64,000 nt of DNA, from contig LGFI01000002.1 of NCBI GenBank assembly GCA_001508155.1, positions 62,001 to 126,000 on the forward strand, written 5' to 3'. The DNA comes from Acetothermia bacterium 64_32. Its GTDB lineage: Bacteria; Bipolaricaulota; Bipolaricaulia; Bipolaricaulales; Bipolaricaulaceae. The notes below the pieces were generated by a model. It saw nothing but the letters and a program-made list of their open reading frames with translations, did not search any database and was not told the origin of the DNA. Shown in pieces: positions 1-9,019 of the stretch. How positions within the stretch are numbered: the stretch's first letter is position 1; each line of letters begins with the position of its first letter. The translations under genes were made by a program, and so were the position numbers.

Positions 1-1253
1 TTCCAGCTCACCCCCTGCAGCTGGCCCAGCCGGGAGAGCCAGGGGATGACCCCCTGCCGCCCAGGGGGGATGCGGACCTGAACGCGGGCGAAGTGCCCGG
101 CCAAGATCAGGGAAACCTCCTCCTTGAGCTCCTCCATGTTCGTCCCCAAAAGGGCCGACACCGCAAGCGAAGGCACAGCCTCGAGCCCCAGCCGGGAAAG
201 CAGGGCCTTCTGCTCGGGGGAGGATACCCGGTCCAGCTTGGTCAAAACGTGCAGCCGGGGCGGGAGCTGAGCCTCCCCGAAGATTTGGGCCAAGACCTTC
301 CGCACGGTCTCAAGGTGCTCCAAGGCGAATGGCGATGAGGCGTCCACCGTGATCAAAAGGAGGTCCGCCTCCCTTACCGACTCCAGGGTGGCGCGGAAGG
401 CGGGGATGAGCTGGTGGGGCAGTTTCCTTATGAACCCCACGGTATCCGCCGCCAGGGCCCATCTCCCCTGAGGCAGCTCCATGCGCCGCACCCGGGCGTC
501 CAGGGTGGCGAACAGCTTGTCCTCCACCAGCACATCCGCCCCGGTCAGGGCCCGAAAAAGGGTGGATTTTCCCGAGTTGGTGTAGCCCACGATGGCCACC
601 TGGGGCACCCCGGACTGGCGGCGCCTCTTGCGCCGGACCTCCCTGACCCGGTCGGCGTCGGAAAGGCGCCTGCGGATGGCCTGGATGCGCCGCTTCACCT
701 TCCGGCGGTCCTGCTCCAGTCGGGTCTCCCCGGGCCCACGGGTGCCGATCCCGCCCCCGGGGTCGGTGAGGGCCTTGCCCCAGCCCCGGAGGCGGGGGAG
801 CAGGTACTCCAGCTGGGCCAATTCTACGGCCAGCTCCGCCTCCCTGGTCCCGGCCCGCTGGGCGAAGATGTCCAGGATCACCTGGGTCCGGTCCACCACC
901 TTGAGGCCGGTGGCCTCCTCCAGGTTGCGGGCCTGGGCAGGGGAGAGCTCGTCTCCCATCACCAGTACGTCCGCCGAGAGGTCTCTGGCAAGGGCAGCGA
1001 GTTCCTCCACCTTCCCCCGGCCCACGAAGGTGGCCGGGTCCGGGCGGGCCCGGCGCTGCACCACCCGGGCCAAGACCCGCACCCCGGCGGTCCGCACCAG
1101 GGCCTCGAGCTCCACCATGAGCTCCTCTTCCTCCCAGGACAGCCGGCCCGGGGGGAGCACCCCCACGAGGATGGCCCGCTCCTCCCGATAAACACGAGCC
1201 CTACGGCCAAGGTAGTCCTCGATCAGCGGGAGCTCTCCCGGCCTTCTTCCCAT
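1..1253 (-). CDS. hflX: GTPase HflX (C-terminus cut by window edge)
   Basis: Ribosome-associated GTPase of the HflX family, which in other bacteria splits or rescues stalled ribosomes. About 417 codons are visible. The N-terminal HflX domain carries the family signature GGGIGTRGPGETRLEQD near residues 167-182. A basic helical linker follows, then the G domain with Walker A GYTNSGKST at 223-231. The reading frame runs off base 1, so the last residues are missing; family members are usually 420-450 aa. I chose the ATG at 1253, which overlaps the end of murA by 31 nt; no closer start gives a complete N-domain. It is the last visible gene of a run that begins with the glycosyltransferase promoter near 6650. 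Confidence 0.93.
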   Translation of the reverse strand, partial: MGRRPGELPLIEDYLGRRARVYREERAILVGVLPPGRLSWEEEELMVELEALVRTAGVRVLARVVQRRARPDPATFVGRGKVEELAALARDLSADVLVMGDELSPAQARNLEEATGLKVVDRTQVILDIFAQRAGTREAELAVELAQLEYLLPRLRGWGKALTDPGGGIGTRGPGETRLEQDRRKVKRRIQAIRRRLSDADRVREVRRKRRRQSGVPQVAIVGYTNSGKSTLFRALTGADVLVEDKLFATLDARVRRMELPQGRWALAADTVGFIRKLPHQLIPAFRATLESVREADLLLITVDASSPFALEHLETVRKVLAQIFGEAQLPPRLHVLTKLDRVSSPEQKALLSRLGLEAVPSLAVSALLGTNMEELKEEVSLILAGHFARVQVRIPPGRQGVIPWLSRLGQLQGVSW

Positions 1254-2479
1254 ATCCACGCCCCCAGTTCCCTAAGTTTTTCGGTTAGATTTTCATACCC
1301 TCTATGAATATGTTCCGTGCCCTCCACGTAGGTGGTGCCCTGGGCGACGAGGCCTGCCAGCACCAGGGCCGCCCCGGCCCGGATGTCCGAGGCCAGGGTT
1401 CGGGTCCCGGTCAGGCCCTCCACCCCCCGGATCAGGAGGCTGGCCCCTTGTCGCCGGATGGAAGCCCCCATCCGCAGCAGCTCCCCCACGTGCCCAAATC
1501 GGCCCTCGAACACGGTCTCCGTCACCAGCGATTCCCCCCTGGCCAGGGAAAGCAGGCTCACCATGGGGGGCTGCAGGTCCGTGGGGAAGCCAGGGTAGGG
1601 CCGGGTCTCCAGGTTCACCCCGCGAAGCCCCCCCTTTGCTGCCACCTCCACCCAGTCCCCACCCAGCTCCACCCCCACCCCCGCCTCCCCCAATTTTACG
1701 AGGAGCGCCCCCAGATGCTCGGGGATGACCCCTTCCACCCGCACCTTCCCCCCGGTGATGGCCCCGGCAAGCAGGAAGGTGCCCGCCTCGATGCGGTCCG
1801 GGATCACCTCCCAGCTGGCCCCTGAAAGCTCCCTTCCCCCCTTAACGGTCACCCGGTCTTCCTCCCAGTGGGTCTCGGCCCCCATGGCGGAAAGGAGGCG
1901 GGACAGGTCCACCACCTCGGGCTCCCGAGCGGGGTTGAGCACCACCGTCTCCCGGTCGGCCAGGGCTCCGGCAAGCAAGAGCTGCTCCGTTGCCCCCACC
2001 GAGGGGTAATCCAGGTACACCGTGCGGCCCTGGAGCCTGGGGGCACGGGCATGGACCCAACCCCCTCGCACGGTGAGCTCAGCCCCCAACGCGGAAAGGC
2101 CCTTCAGGTGAAGGTCCACCGGGCGGGTGCCGATGGCACAGCCCCCGGGCAGGGGCACCTGGGCCTCCCCCAGGCGGGCAACCAACGGCCCCAACACCAG
2201 GAAGGAGGCCCGCATTCGCCGCACCAGGCCCTCCGGGGCCCGGGGGGAAAGGGGGCCTGCCTCCCGGATCACCAACCTGCCCCCCTCCCACAACACCTCC
2301 TTCCCCAAGGCCTCCACCAGCTCGACCGCGGTCTCCACATCCCTCAAACAGGGGACATGCAAAAGCTCAACGGGCTCAGAGGTCAAAAGCGAGGCGAAGA
2401 TCGCCGGAAGCGCGGCGTTCTTCGCCCCGGCGGCCCGTACCCTCCCGAAAAGAGACCGGCCACCTCGGACGACGATCAT
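1223..2479 (-). CDS. murA: UDP-N-acetylglucosamine 1-carboxyvinyltransferase MurA
   Basis: First committed step of peptidoglycan synthesis: transfer of enolpyruvate from PEP to UDP-GlcNAc in the cytoplasm. The 418-aa length is normal for the family. Visible catalytic features are the Lys-Asn pair in AKNAALP (K20, N21), the fosfomycin-target cysteine in PGGCAIGTRPVD (C114), the catalytic Asp in FPTDLQPP (D301) and the Arg in HIHRGYENL (R393). Its start overlaps the stop of the M23 peptidase gene by 4 nt (ATGA), so translation is probably coupled. Next to a LysM/M23 protein it forms a small cell-wall unit. Confidence 0.97.
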   Translation of the reverse strand: MIVVRGGRSLFGRVRAAGAKNAALPAIFASLLTSEPVELLHVPCLRDVETAVELVEALGKEVLWEGGRLVIREAGPLSPRAPEGLVRRMRASFLVLGPLVARLGEAQVPLPGGCAIGTRPVDLHLKGLSALGAELTVRGGWVHARAPRLQGRTVYLDYPSVGATEQLLLAGALADRETVVLNPAREPEVVDLSRLLSAMGAETHWEEDRVTVKGGRELSGASWEVIPDRIEAGTFLLAGAITGGKVRVEGVIPEHLGALLVKLGEAGVGVELGGDWVEVAAKGGLRGVNLETRPYPGFPTDLQPPMVSLLSLARGESLVTETVFEGRFGHVGELLRMGASIRRQGASLLIRGVEGLTGTRTLASDIRAGAALVLAGLVAQGTTYVEGTEHIHRGYENLTEKLRELGAWIWEEGRESSR

Positions 2480-3318
2480 GGAAGGAGCGGCAAGGGATCG
2501 ATCGGCTCCCCCAGGTTGCGGATCTCAAAGTGAAGGTGGGGGCCTGTGGAAAGCCCCGTGTTCCCAGAGAGCCCTATCACCTGCCCCACCTCCACAAACT
2601 GGCCGACATGCACCAGGATCCGGGAAAGATGCCCGTAATAGGTGGAGTAACCGTCCCCATGGTCCACGATCACCAGGAGCCCATAGCCCCCACGGGTCCC
2701 AGCCCAGGTCACGGTCCCCGGGGCGGCCGCATGCACCTGGGTGCCTTCGGGCACGGCCAGGTCGATCCCGGTGTGGAAGTCCGGGGTCCCGTAGATGGGG
2801 TGGGTACGGGGGCCGAAAAGGGAGGTGAGCCGCCCCTTAAGCGGCCAGATGAACCGTCCCCCTTCCCCCCCCAGTTCCAGCACCGCCGCCTGGGGCACGG
2901 TGCGGGGCTCCGGGATAAGCAGGCGCTGCCCGGGGAGGGGGTCCCCGGAAAGCCCGTTGGCCTTGCGGATCTCCTCCTCGCTCACCCCGTAGGTGGCGGC
3001 AAGGTCGGCCAAGCCCTGGCCGGCTCGGAGCGTGTGAAGCACCCCACCCTGGGGGAGGACGAGCTCCTGCCCCGGGTAAATGGCCCCAGGGGCCAAAAGC
3101 CCGTTGCTGGCCACAAGCCAGGAAAGCGGGATCCCATACCTGTCGGCCAGCCCGGCCAGCGTGTCCCCAGACCTCACCACATAGCTGCGGAAGCTGCCAC
3201 TCGCTACGGGGGGGAAGGAGAGCGGCCCCCCCAGGTCCTCCTGGGAGACCAGGGGGAGGAGGAGGAGCGGGAGGAAAAAGAGGCCGACCAGCACTGCCAG
3301 GGCGAGGTCCTTATTCAC
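2476..3318 (-). CDS. LysM-domain M23 family metallopeptidase
   Basis: Cell-wall protein of 280 aa. Residues 5-23 form a hydrophobic signal anchor or signal peptide. Two LysM peptidoglycan-binding repeats follow (about 44-89 and 93-136). The C-terminal M23 (LytM) domain has the zinc-ligand pattern HTGIDLAVP (H182, D186) and GPHLHFEIR (HLH 261-263), so it looks catalytically competent rather than a degenerate activator. It starts with GTG, overlaps the rho stop by 8 nt and ends inside the murA start. It is likely exported and acts on cross-linked peptidoglycan or activates an amidase; the substrate cannot be told from sequence alone. Confidence 0.92.
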   Translation of the reverse strand: MNKDLALAVLVGLFFLPLLLLPLVSQEDLGGPLSFPPVASGSFRSYVVRSGDTLAGLADRYGIPLSWLVASNGLLAPGAIYPGQELVLPQGGVLHTLRAGQGLADLAATYGVSEEEIRKANGLSGDPLPGQRLLIPEPRTVPQAAVLELGGEGGRFIWPLKGRLTSLFGPRTHPIYGTPDFHTGIDLAVPEGTQVHAAAPGTVTWAGTRGGYGLLVIVDHGDGYSTYYGHLSRILVHVGQFVEVGQVIGLSGNTGLSTGPHLHFEIRNLGEPIDPLPLLP

Positions 3319-4558
3319 TGTTCATCAGCTCCAGGAACTGCTTGTTGGAACTGGTCTGCTCCATCTTCTGCTTGATGAAGGTCAGGGCCGCACCGGGGTC
3401 CTCCATCTCGGAGATCAGCTTACGCAGGATCCACACCCGGCGAAGGACATCTGGGGCAAGCAGGAGTTCCTCTTTTCTGGTTCCGGACTGTACAAGGTCG
3501 ATGGCCGGGAAAACCCGCCGGTTGGCCAGGTCCCGGTTCAGCACAAGCTCCATGTTGCCCGTCCCTTTGAACTCCTCGAACACCACCTGATCGAGCCGTG
3601 ACCCCGTATCGATGAGGGCGGTGGCGATGATGGTAAGGGACCCCCCTTCCTCGATGTTTCGCGCCGCCCCGAAGAACTCCTTGGGCTTGTACAGGGCGGT
3701 GGGGTCGATTCCCCCGGAGAGGAGCTTGCCGGAGGGGGAGACCGAGAGGTTATAGGCCCGGGCCAGGCGGGTCAGGGAGTCCATGAGGATCACCACGTCG
3801 TACCCCACCTCCACCAACCTTTTGGCCTCCGAGGTCACGAGCTCGGCCACCCGGGTGTGGTGATGGGGCTCCATGTCGAAGGTGGCTGCCACCACCTCGG
3901 CGTTCTTCACCGAGCGGCGGAAGTCGGTCACCTCCTCAGGCCGCTCATCTACAAGAAGGATGAGGAGCTTTACATCCGGGTAGTTGGCCTCAAGCCCGTG
4001 GGCGATGTGCTTTAAGAGGGTGGTCTTCCCGGCCTTTGGAGGGGAGACTATCAGCCCTCGCTGCCCCTTCCCGATGGGGGCGAAAAGGTCGATCATCCGG
4101 GTGGAGTACTCCTCCGGATCGTGTTCGAGGACGTACTGCTCGTCGGGGTGGAGGGGGGTGAGCTGCTGGAAGTCCAGCCGGCGGCGGACCTTCTCCGGGT
4201 CCTGATCGTTCACCGCCTCCACCCGCAGGAGGGCGAAATAGCGCTCGTCGTTCTTCGGGGGGCGGACCAACCCCCGTACCACATCCCCTACCTTCAGGTT
4301 GAACCGCTTGATCTGGGAGGGGGACACGTAAACGTCGCTTCTGGAGGGGAGGCAGGACTTCCCCCGCAGGAAGCCGTAGCCGTCGGGCATGACCTCCAAT
4401 ACCCCCTCGGCCTTGAGCTCCTCCCGTTCGGCCAGGGCCCGCATCACCTGGAGCTGGAGCTCGTGGGGGGCCAGGTCCCCTGCCCCGTCCACGCCCAGCT
4501 CCTCGGCCAGCCCCGTAAGCTCCTCAGGCCTCATGTTCAGGATATCCTGCATTTCCAC
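3311..4558 (-). CDS. rho: Transcription termination factor Rho
   Basis: Hexameric RNA helicase for Rho-dependent termination. The 415 aa include the Rho N-domain (about 1-47), the cold-shock-like RNA-binding fold with DGYGFLRG near 59-66, and an ATPase domain with Walker A PPKAGKTT (173-180) and Walker [17 protein letters not shown] (255-270). The length is typical and there is no large insertion. The GTG at 4558 is preferred because GAGGTGA lies 6 nt upstream; an ATG two codons later would be too far from it. Its presence matters locally because several convergent gene pairs in this window have no room for intrinsic terminators. Confidence 0.97.
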   Translation of the reverse strand: MEMQDILNMRPEELTGLAEELGVDGAGDLAPHELQLQVMRALAEREELKAEGVLEVMPDGYGFLRGKSCLPSRSDVYVSPSQIKRFNLKVGDVVRGLVRPPKNDERYFALLRVEAVNDQDPEKVRRRLDFQQLTPLHPDEQYVLEHDPEEYSTRMIDLFAPIGKGQRGLIVSPPKAGKTTLLKHIAHGLEANYPDVKLLILLVDERPEEVTDFRRSVKNAEVVAATFDMEPHHHTRVAELVTSEAKRLVEVGYDVVILMDSLTRLARAYNLSVSPSGKLLSGGIDPTALYKPKEFFGAARNIEEGGSLTIIATALIDTGSRLDQVVFEEFKGTGNMELVLNRDLANRRVFPAIDLVQSGTRKEELLLAPDVLRRVWILRKLISEMEDPGAALTFIKQKMEQTSSNKQFLELMNSE

Positions 4559-4573
4559 TTCACATCACCTCGC

Positions 4574-5545
4574 TCAGAAAGCCCCCTGGACCGCCAGCGC
4601 GGCCAGTCCCCCCACATACCCCAGAAGGAGGGCTACCGCCGCCGGGTCCGGCCCCCGCCCTAGCCTTCCCAACCTCAGCTGGAGGGCCATCACCGAAAGG
4701 GAAGAAAGGCCGATGCCCACCGCCCCCACCAAAACCAGCGGCCAGGCATCCCGCCCCAGCGCCCCCAAGATGGGCCGGCCGAAGGCAAGGTCGGCGAAGA
4801 AGACGGTGGCGATGTTGAATAGGTTCGACCCGAAGATGTCCCCAGCCAAGAGGTCGTAGGCTCCAAGGCGCAGTGCCCCGACGGAGCTCGCCACCTCCGG
4901 AAGGGAGGTGGCCAGGGCCACCAGGACAGAACCGATTACGGACTCGGCGATCCCCGTCCCCTGAGCGATGGCCTTGGCCGAGTAGGTGAGGGCAACCCCG
5001 GCCACCACGATCACCACGGCGGACAGGGCGGCAAGGATGGGGGCCCGCCCCAAGGTGACCCCCTCCTCGGCCTTTCCCCTCCCCTCCTGCCGGAACTGGG
5101 CGTACACCGCCGCCAGGTAAAAAAGCAGGATCAAAAGGGAGATCAAGGACACCCGCCCCACCGCCGGCCCTCCCCCCACCGCGATGGCCGAAAGCACCAG
5201 CGCCGAAAGCAAAACCGCCCCGGAGGCCGAAAGGACATGTGTGGAAGACAGCCGCTGGAAGAAGGCCACCCCGGAAACCGCCCCCATCAAGCCCAGGATC
5301 CCTAAATTGAACGCGTTCGAACCCAAGGCGTTGCCGACCGCGATCCCCGGGGCGTCGATCCCCCCCCCGGTCATGGTGGCCACCAGCTCCGGAAGGGAGG
5401 TGACCACCGCCACCAGGATGAAGCCGATCCAGCCCTGGGAGAGGCCGGTGGCCCGGGCGATGCGCTCGGCGGAGCGGGCGAGGAGCTGGCCGGCCCACAG
5501 GATGGCCAGGGCCGAGCCACAGAAGACCAGCCAGGCCCAGGTCAT
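4574..5545 (-). CDS. Calcium/sodium antiporter (CaCA family, YrbG-like)
   Basis: Integral membrane cation exchanger of 323 aa with about ten hydrophobic segments. The two inverted alpha repeats are visible: VAVVTSLPELVAT with GNALGSNAFNLGI in the first half, and VALATSLPEVASS with GDIFGSNLFNI in the second. These TSxPE and GSNxFN elements hold the cation-binding acidic residues of the Na+/Ca2+ exchanger superfamily. The start chosen is ATG at 5545, which gives an ATGA overlap with rpiB; a longer open frame upstream is only read-through of rpiB in another frame. The transported ion cannot be assigned from sequence. Confidence 0.92.
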   Translation of the reverse strand: MTWAWLVFCGSALAILWAGQLLARSAERIARATGLSQGWIGFILVAVVTSLPELVATMTGGGIDAPGIAVGNALGSNAFNLGILGLMGAVSGVAFFQRLSSTHVLSASGAVLLSALVLSAIAVGGGPAVGRVSLISLLILLFYLAAVYAQFRQEGRGKAEEGVTLGRAPILAALSAVVIVVAGVALTYSAKAIAQGTGIAESVIGSVLVALATSLPEVASSVGALRLGAYDLLAGDIFGSNLFNIATVFFADLAFGRPILGALGRDAWPLVLVGAVGIGLSSLSVMALQLRLGRLGRGPDPAAVALLLGYVGGLAALAVQGAF

Positions 5546-5979
5546 CCATCCCTCCCTTCCTCGATCATCCGCACCCTGGCGGCGTGCCTCCCCCCCTCGA
5601 ACCCGGTGCTCAAGAACACCCTCAGGATCTCCAGGGCCTGGCCTGGGCCCAACACCCTCCCCCCCAGGCACAGCACGTTGGCGTCGTTGTGGGCCCGGGC
5701 CATGCGGGCCATGTACTCGCTGGTGCACACGGCGGCCCGGACCCCCTTGACCCGGGAGGCGGCCATGGCCATGCCGATCCCGGTGCCACAGACCAAAACC
5801 CCCATGTCCACCTCCCCGGCGGCCACCAGGCTGGCCACCTTGAACGCGTAGACGGGATAGTCCGTGGACCCCTCGCCGTGGGTGCCCACATCCACCACCT
5901 CATGCCCGGCCAGCCCCTGGGAGATGAGGACTTGTTTTAAGGAAAAGCCGGCGTGATCCGCTCCAACGGCGACCTTCAT
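5542..5979 (-). CDS. rpiB: Ribose-5-phosphate isomerase B
   Basis: Interconverts ribose 5-phosphate and ribulose 5-phosphate in the non-oxidative pentose phosphate pathway. The 145 aa match the RpiB/LacAB family. Features seen are GADHAG at the N-terminus (D8, H9), the catalytic cysteine in VCGTGIGM (C64), HNDAN at 95-99 and the C-terminal phosphate-binding FEGGRHAARV. Together with the transketolase at 53761-55803 it supports an active pentose phosphate pathway. It sits between a glycosyltransferase and a cation antiporter and overlaps the latter by 4 nt. Confidence 0.95.
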   Translation of the reverse strand: MKVAVGADHAGFSLKQVLISQGLAGHEVVDVGTHGEGSTDYPVYAFKVASLVAAGEVDMGVLVCGTGIGMAMAASRVKGVRAAVCTSEYMARMARAHNDANVLCLGGRVLGPGQALEILRVFLSTGFEGGRHAARVRMIEEGRDG

Positions 5980-6615
5980 CTAGATCTTCCTTAAAAGCGA
6001 CCTCAATATGTCCCAGTACATGGAGAGGCGGTCCACCACCCCGGTGGGCAACCCCCTCTTCTCCTCCTTGCGCACGTGGCTCACCCCTTCCAGCTCCACC
6101 TTCCTCTGCCTCCAGCCCTCCTTGAACGCCAGCTTGGTGAGCGCCGCCTCCACCCCGAACTCCATCTCCTCCACCGCCCCCCGCATCCTCTCCCACACCC
6201 TGCGGGAGAGCACCCGCTGGCCGGAGAGGAAGGGGGCGATCTTCATGGAGAGGTCGGTCCCGGCCCGCCCCTCCTTGAACACCCCGATCACGATCTCGGC
6301 GTCCCCCTCCCGATAGGCCGAAAGGAGCTTCCTTATGTGCTCGGGCTTGAGCCCCACAAGATCGGCGTCCAAAAACAGAAGCACATCCCCTTCCGCCACC
6401 TGCACCCCCGCGTCCAGGGCGGCCGCCTTCCCCCGGTTCTCCGGCAGGCGCACAAGCTTGACCCCAAAGCGGCGTGCCACCTCCGCCGTGCCGTCCGTGG
6501 AGCCGTCGTCCACCACCACTATCTCGTCCACCAAGCCTGTGGCACACAGGGGGGCGAGCACAGCACCGATTCTATCGGCCTCGTTGTACGCTGGGATTAC
6601 AGCTGAAACTTTCAT
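5980..6615 (-). CDS. Family 2 glycosyltransferase
   Basis: Cytoplasmic GT-A fold enzyme of about 211 aa. The N-terminus MKVSAVIPAYNEA is the usual GT2 nucleotide-sugar site; VDDGSTDGT and the metal-binding LDADL follow. The later part, with KEGRAGTDLSM and a basic C-terminus, recalls glucosyl-3-phosphoglycerate synthase or polyprenyl-phosphate glycosyltransferases, but there are no C-terminal membrane helices. The substrate is therefore open. An in-frame start at 6642 exists, but a good promoter at 6645-6673 would begin transcription at about 6637, inside that codon region, so ATG 6615 is the better start. It is the first gene of the rpiB-rho-murA-hflX run. Confidence 0.82.
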   Translation of the reverse strand: MKVSAVIPAYNEADRIGAVLAPLCATGLVDEIVVVDDGSTDGTAEVARRFGVKLVRLPENRGKAAALDAGVQVAEGDVLLFLDADLVGLKPEHIRKLLSAYREGDAEIVIGVFKEGRAGTDLSMKIAPFLSGQRVLSRRVWERMRGAVEEMEFGVEAALTKLAFKEGWRQRKVELEGVSHVRKEEKRGLPTGVVDRLSMYWDILRSLLRKI

Positions 6616-6644
6616 TGGAGGAACGCGGCCTTTTTCGCACATTC

Positions 6645-6673
6645 AGTATAGCGCCAAGGGAAGCACAAATCAA
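6645..6673 (-). promoter_or_regulatory. Promoter for glycosyltransferase-rpiB-rho-murA run
   Basis: Reading the minus strand, a -35 TTGATT (6673-6668) and a -10 TATACT (6650-6645) are separated by exactly 17 nt. The -35 overlaps the stop codon of dinG. Expected transcription start is about 6637, giving a short leader before ATG 6615. Confidence 0.7.
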
Positions 6674-8583
6674 CCTGCCGGAAAGAGCCGGCGCAGGGCG
6701 GAGGGGAGCTCCTCGGGGTGGGCGATCACCTGGGCCGGTACCGGGAGCTCGGAGAGAAACCGCTCCCCGTAGGGGCGCAAGGCCGCCCGCACGTCGGCGA
6801 TCACGATGGCGCCCCGGTCCTGGGGGGTGCGCACCAGCCTGCCCACCCCCTGTCTGAGCTTGAGCACCGCCCGGGGTAGGAAAAGGAGCCAAAAGGGGTC
6901 CTTGCCCTGGGCTGCCAGGCGGGCGGCCTCGGCCTGGGCCACCGGATCGGTGGGAACGGGGAAGGGAAGCCGCGTGATGAACACAAGCTCCAGTTCCTCC
7001 CCCGGCAGGTCCACTCCCTCCCACAGGGAATCGAGCCCCAAGAGCACCACCGGCGGGGGATGGCTGCGGAAGGCGGCAAGCAGCTGTTCCCTCTCCCCAT
7101 CCACCCCTTGGGCGAGCACCGGGATGCCCGAGAGGAAGGAGCGGGTGGCAAGGAGGAGCTTCCTGGAGGTGAACAGGGCCAGGGCGCGGCAGGGTACGGC
7201 CTTTAGGGCCCCCTTTATCAGGCCGGCCAGGGCCTCCGGGTAGGCCCCGTCGTCCGGGGGCGGGAGCCCCGCCAGGGCAAACGCCCGCACCCCCTCATAG
7301 GAGAAGGGGGAGGGCCAGCGGCGGAACCACGCCCTTTCCTTGGGGATGCCCAGCTCCCGGATCAGATGCCCCGCCCCCCTGCCCACCGCCAGGGTGGCGG
7401 AGGTGAGGACCCCGGCCCGGAGCCTGGACCACAGGGCCTCCCAGGCCAGCGGGGCCAGCTCCACCGGGCTGGCGTGCAGGGCGGGCCCAAACGGCCCCCT
7501 CCCCCACCAGTAGACGTAATCCTCCCCTTCCGGCCAAAGGAGGGCCTGCACGAGCTCGGCCAGCCTCGCCGCCTCCAGGGAGAAGGCCTTGGCCCGCTCC
7601 CCCTCCTCCTCGGGAAGCCCGAGCTCAGAAAGGGCCTGGGAAAGCTCGGATAGGGCCTCGATCAACCCCCGGGCCGGCCCCTTAACCCCCTCCACCAGCC
7701 CCTCGTGGTAGCGGGCGGCCTCCTGGGGGACAAGGGGCTCCAGGGCCGCCCACAGCCCGCGATGGGAACGGGCCACCTTCCTCCCCAGGGCGGCAAGCTC
7801 ACCCCCCTTTGGGAGCAAGCCCCCCCGCCCCAGTTCCCCCAAGAGCCGGGGGACGGCCAGGGGATCAAACTCCATGCTCCATGCCTCCCGCAACGCCTCC
7901 GGGAGGCCATGGGCCTCGTCCACCACCAGATACTGCCAGCCGCCGAGCACCTTCCCCCCCAGGGAGAGGTCGGCCGCCAGGAGCGCATGGTTCACCACCA
8001 CCAAGGCCGCCCGGCGCGCCCGCTCCCTGGCCCGCCGCGACGGACACCGGCCGAAGAACGGACAGGCCGCCCCCACACAGCCCAAGGGGGTGTCCCGGAC
8101 CTCGGAGAGGAGCCCCCTCCCCTCCGGGTGCCGCCATGGCCCCACCAGCTCATCCAGGTCGCCGGTCCGGGTTTGCTCGGCCCAGGAAAGGAGCTCCTCC
8201 AAAAAAGGCCCCCACCTCAGCTTGAGCCTTGCCTCCTCCAGGCGACGCAGACAAAGGTAGTTCTCCCTCCCTTTAAGCAAGGCTACGGGAAGGGAGAGGG
8301 AAAGCTCCTCCAGGATTACCGGGAGATCGTGTTGCCACAGCTGTTCCTGGAGGGCGCGGGTGCGGGTGGCCACCACCGCCCGTTCCCCCTTCTCGAGGGC
8401 CAGCAGCACCGGCACCAGGTACCCGAAGGTCTTTCCGGTCCCCGGGCCAGCCTCAAGCAGGGCAATCCCCCCCTCCTCCAGGGCCCGAAACACACAGTGG
8501 GCATAATCCCGTTGCTGTGGCCGGTGGGAGAAACCCGGGCGCCGCTCCAGCCGGTCAAACGCCTCCTTTAGCCGCTCCCCCAC
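6670..8583 (-). CDS. dinG: DinG-family ATP-dependent DNA helicase
   Basis: Superfamily 2 (XPD/DinG type) 5'-3' DNA helicase, 637 aa, with a GTG start. Walker A AGPGTGKT is at 45-52 and the DEAH box VVDEAH at 220-225. Four cysteines fit an Fe-S cluster domain: C111 in ENYLCLRR and C169, C174 and C180 in GCVGAACPFFGRCP. Motif VI LRQGVGRLVRTPQDRG lies near the C-terminus. There is no N-terminal exonuclease domain as in the Firmicutes DinG. It probably acts on R-loops or damaged DNA. It follows the CBS protein gene by one base. Confidence 0.9.
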   Translation of the reverse strand: MGERLKEAFDRLERRPGFSHRPQQRDYAHCVFRALEEGGIALLEAGPGTGKTFGYLVPVLLALEKGERAVVATRTRALQEQLWQHDLPVILEELSLSLPVALLKGRENYLCLRRLEEARLKLRWGPFLEELLSWAEQTRTGDLDELVGPWRHPEGRGLLSEVRDTPLGCVGAACPFFGRCPSRRARERARRAALVVVNHALLAADLSLGGKVLGGWQYLVVDEAHGLPEALREAWSMEFDPLAVPRLLGELGRGGLLPKGGELAALGRKVARSHRGLWAALEPLVPQEAARYHEGLVEGVKGPARGLIEALSELSQALSELGLPEEEGERAKAFSLEAARLAELVQALLWPEGEDYVYWWGRGPFGPALHASPVELAPLAWEALWSRLRAGVLTSATLAVGRGAGHLIRELGIPKERAWFRRWPSPFSYEGVRAFALAGLPPPDDGAYPEALAGLIKGALKAVPCRALALFTSRKLLLATRSFLSGIPVLAQGVDGEREQLLAAFRSHPPPVVLLGLDSLWEGVDLPGEELELVFITRLPFPVPTDPVAQAEAARLAAQGKDPFWLLFLPRAVLKLRQGVGRLVRTPQDRGAIVIADVRAALRPYGERFLSELPVPAQVIAHPEELPSALRRLFPAG

Positions 8584-8584
8584 C

Positions 8585-9019
8585 TCACACCAGGCGATAG
8601 AGCAGGTCGATCCTTCGGATCACGCCCACCAGGTGCCCTTTGTCGTCCACCACCGGCAGCTGCTTTAGCTCGTTCCGGATCAGGGTGTCGGCGATCTGCA
8701 GGTCTTCGTCCTCCTGCCGCACCGCGATGACGTCGGTGCGCATGTACTTGGAGACGGGCTCGGCTGCCATCTCCTTGAGGCGCTTGGAAAGCTGGTTCAG
8801 GCTGGGGAGGAAGGAGGCCGAGTGGAGCATCTCCAGGTAACCGGGGAGGGCGGCCCGGATGAGGTCCCGCTCTGAGATTATCCCAACGAGCACCCCCTCC
8901 TCATCGAGCACCGGCAAGGAGGAAAGGCCGGACTGCTCCATGATGTAGATGACCTCGGAAACCGGGGTATCCAGTTCCACGGAGCTCAAATCCCGCCGCA
9001 TGATCTCGTGGGCCTTCAT
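8585..9019 (-). CDS. CBS-domain pair protein
   Basis: A 144-aa protein made almost wholly of two CBS motifs (about 7-58 and 93-144), with GIISERDLIRA closing the first and GVIRRIDLLYRLV the second. Such stand-alone Bateman modules bind adenine nucleotides and regulate partner proteins; no partner is indicated beyond the neighbouring sugar kinase. The start is ATG 9019, which overlaps the kinase stop by 4 nt. A much longer open frame extends upstream to 9940, but that part is out-of-frame kinase sequence with typical high-GC shadow composition. Confidence 0.88.
   Translation of the reverse strand: MKAHEIMRRDLSSVELDTPVSEVIYIMEQSGLSSLPVLDEEGVLVGIISERDLIRAALPGYLEMLHSASFLPSLNQLSKRLKEMAAEPVSKYMRTDVIAVRQEDEDLQIADTLIRNELKQLPVVDDKGHLVGVIRRIDLLYRLV

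Noticed and set aside
414-1307. Long plus-strand open frame (297 codons) opposite hflX
   Set aside because: Antisense to hflX and murA, Pro/Gly/His-rich shadow composition typical of GC-rich DNA, no domain, while the minus strand has clear motifs.
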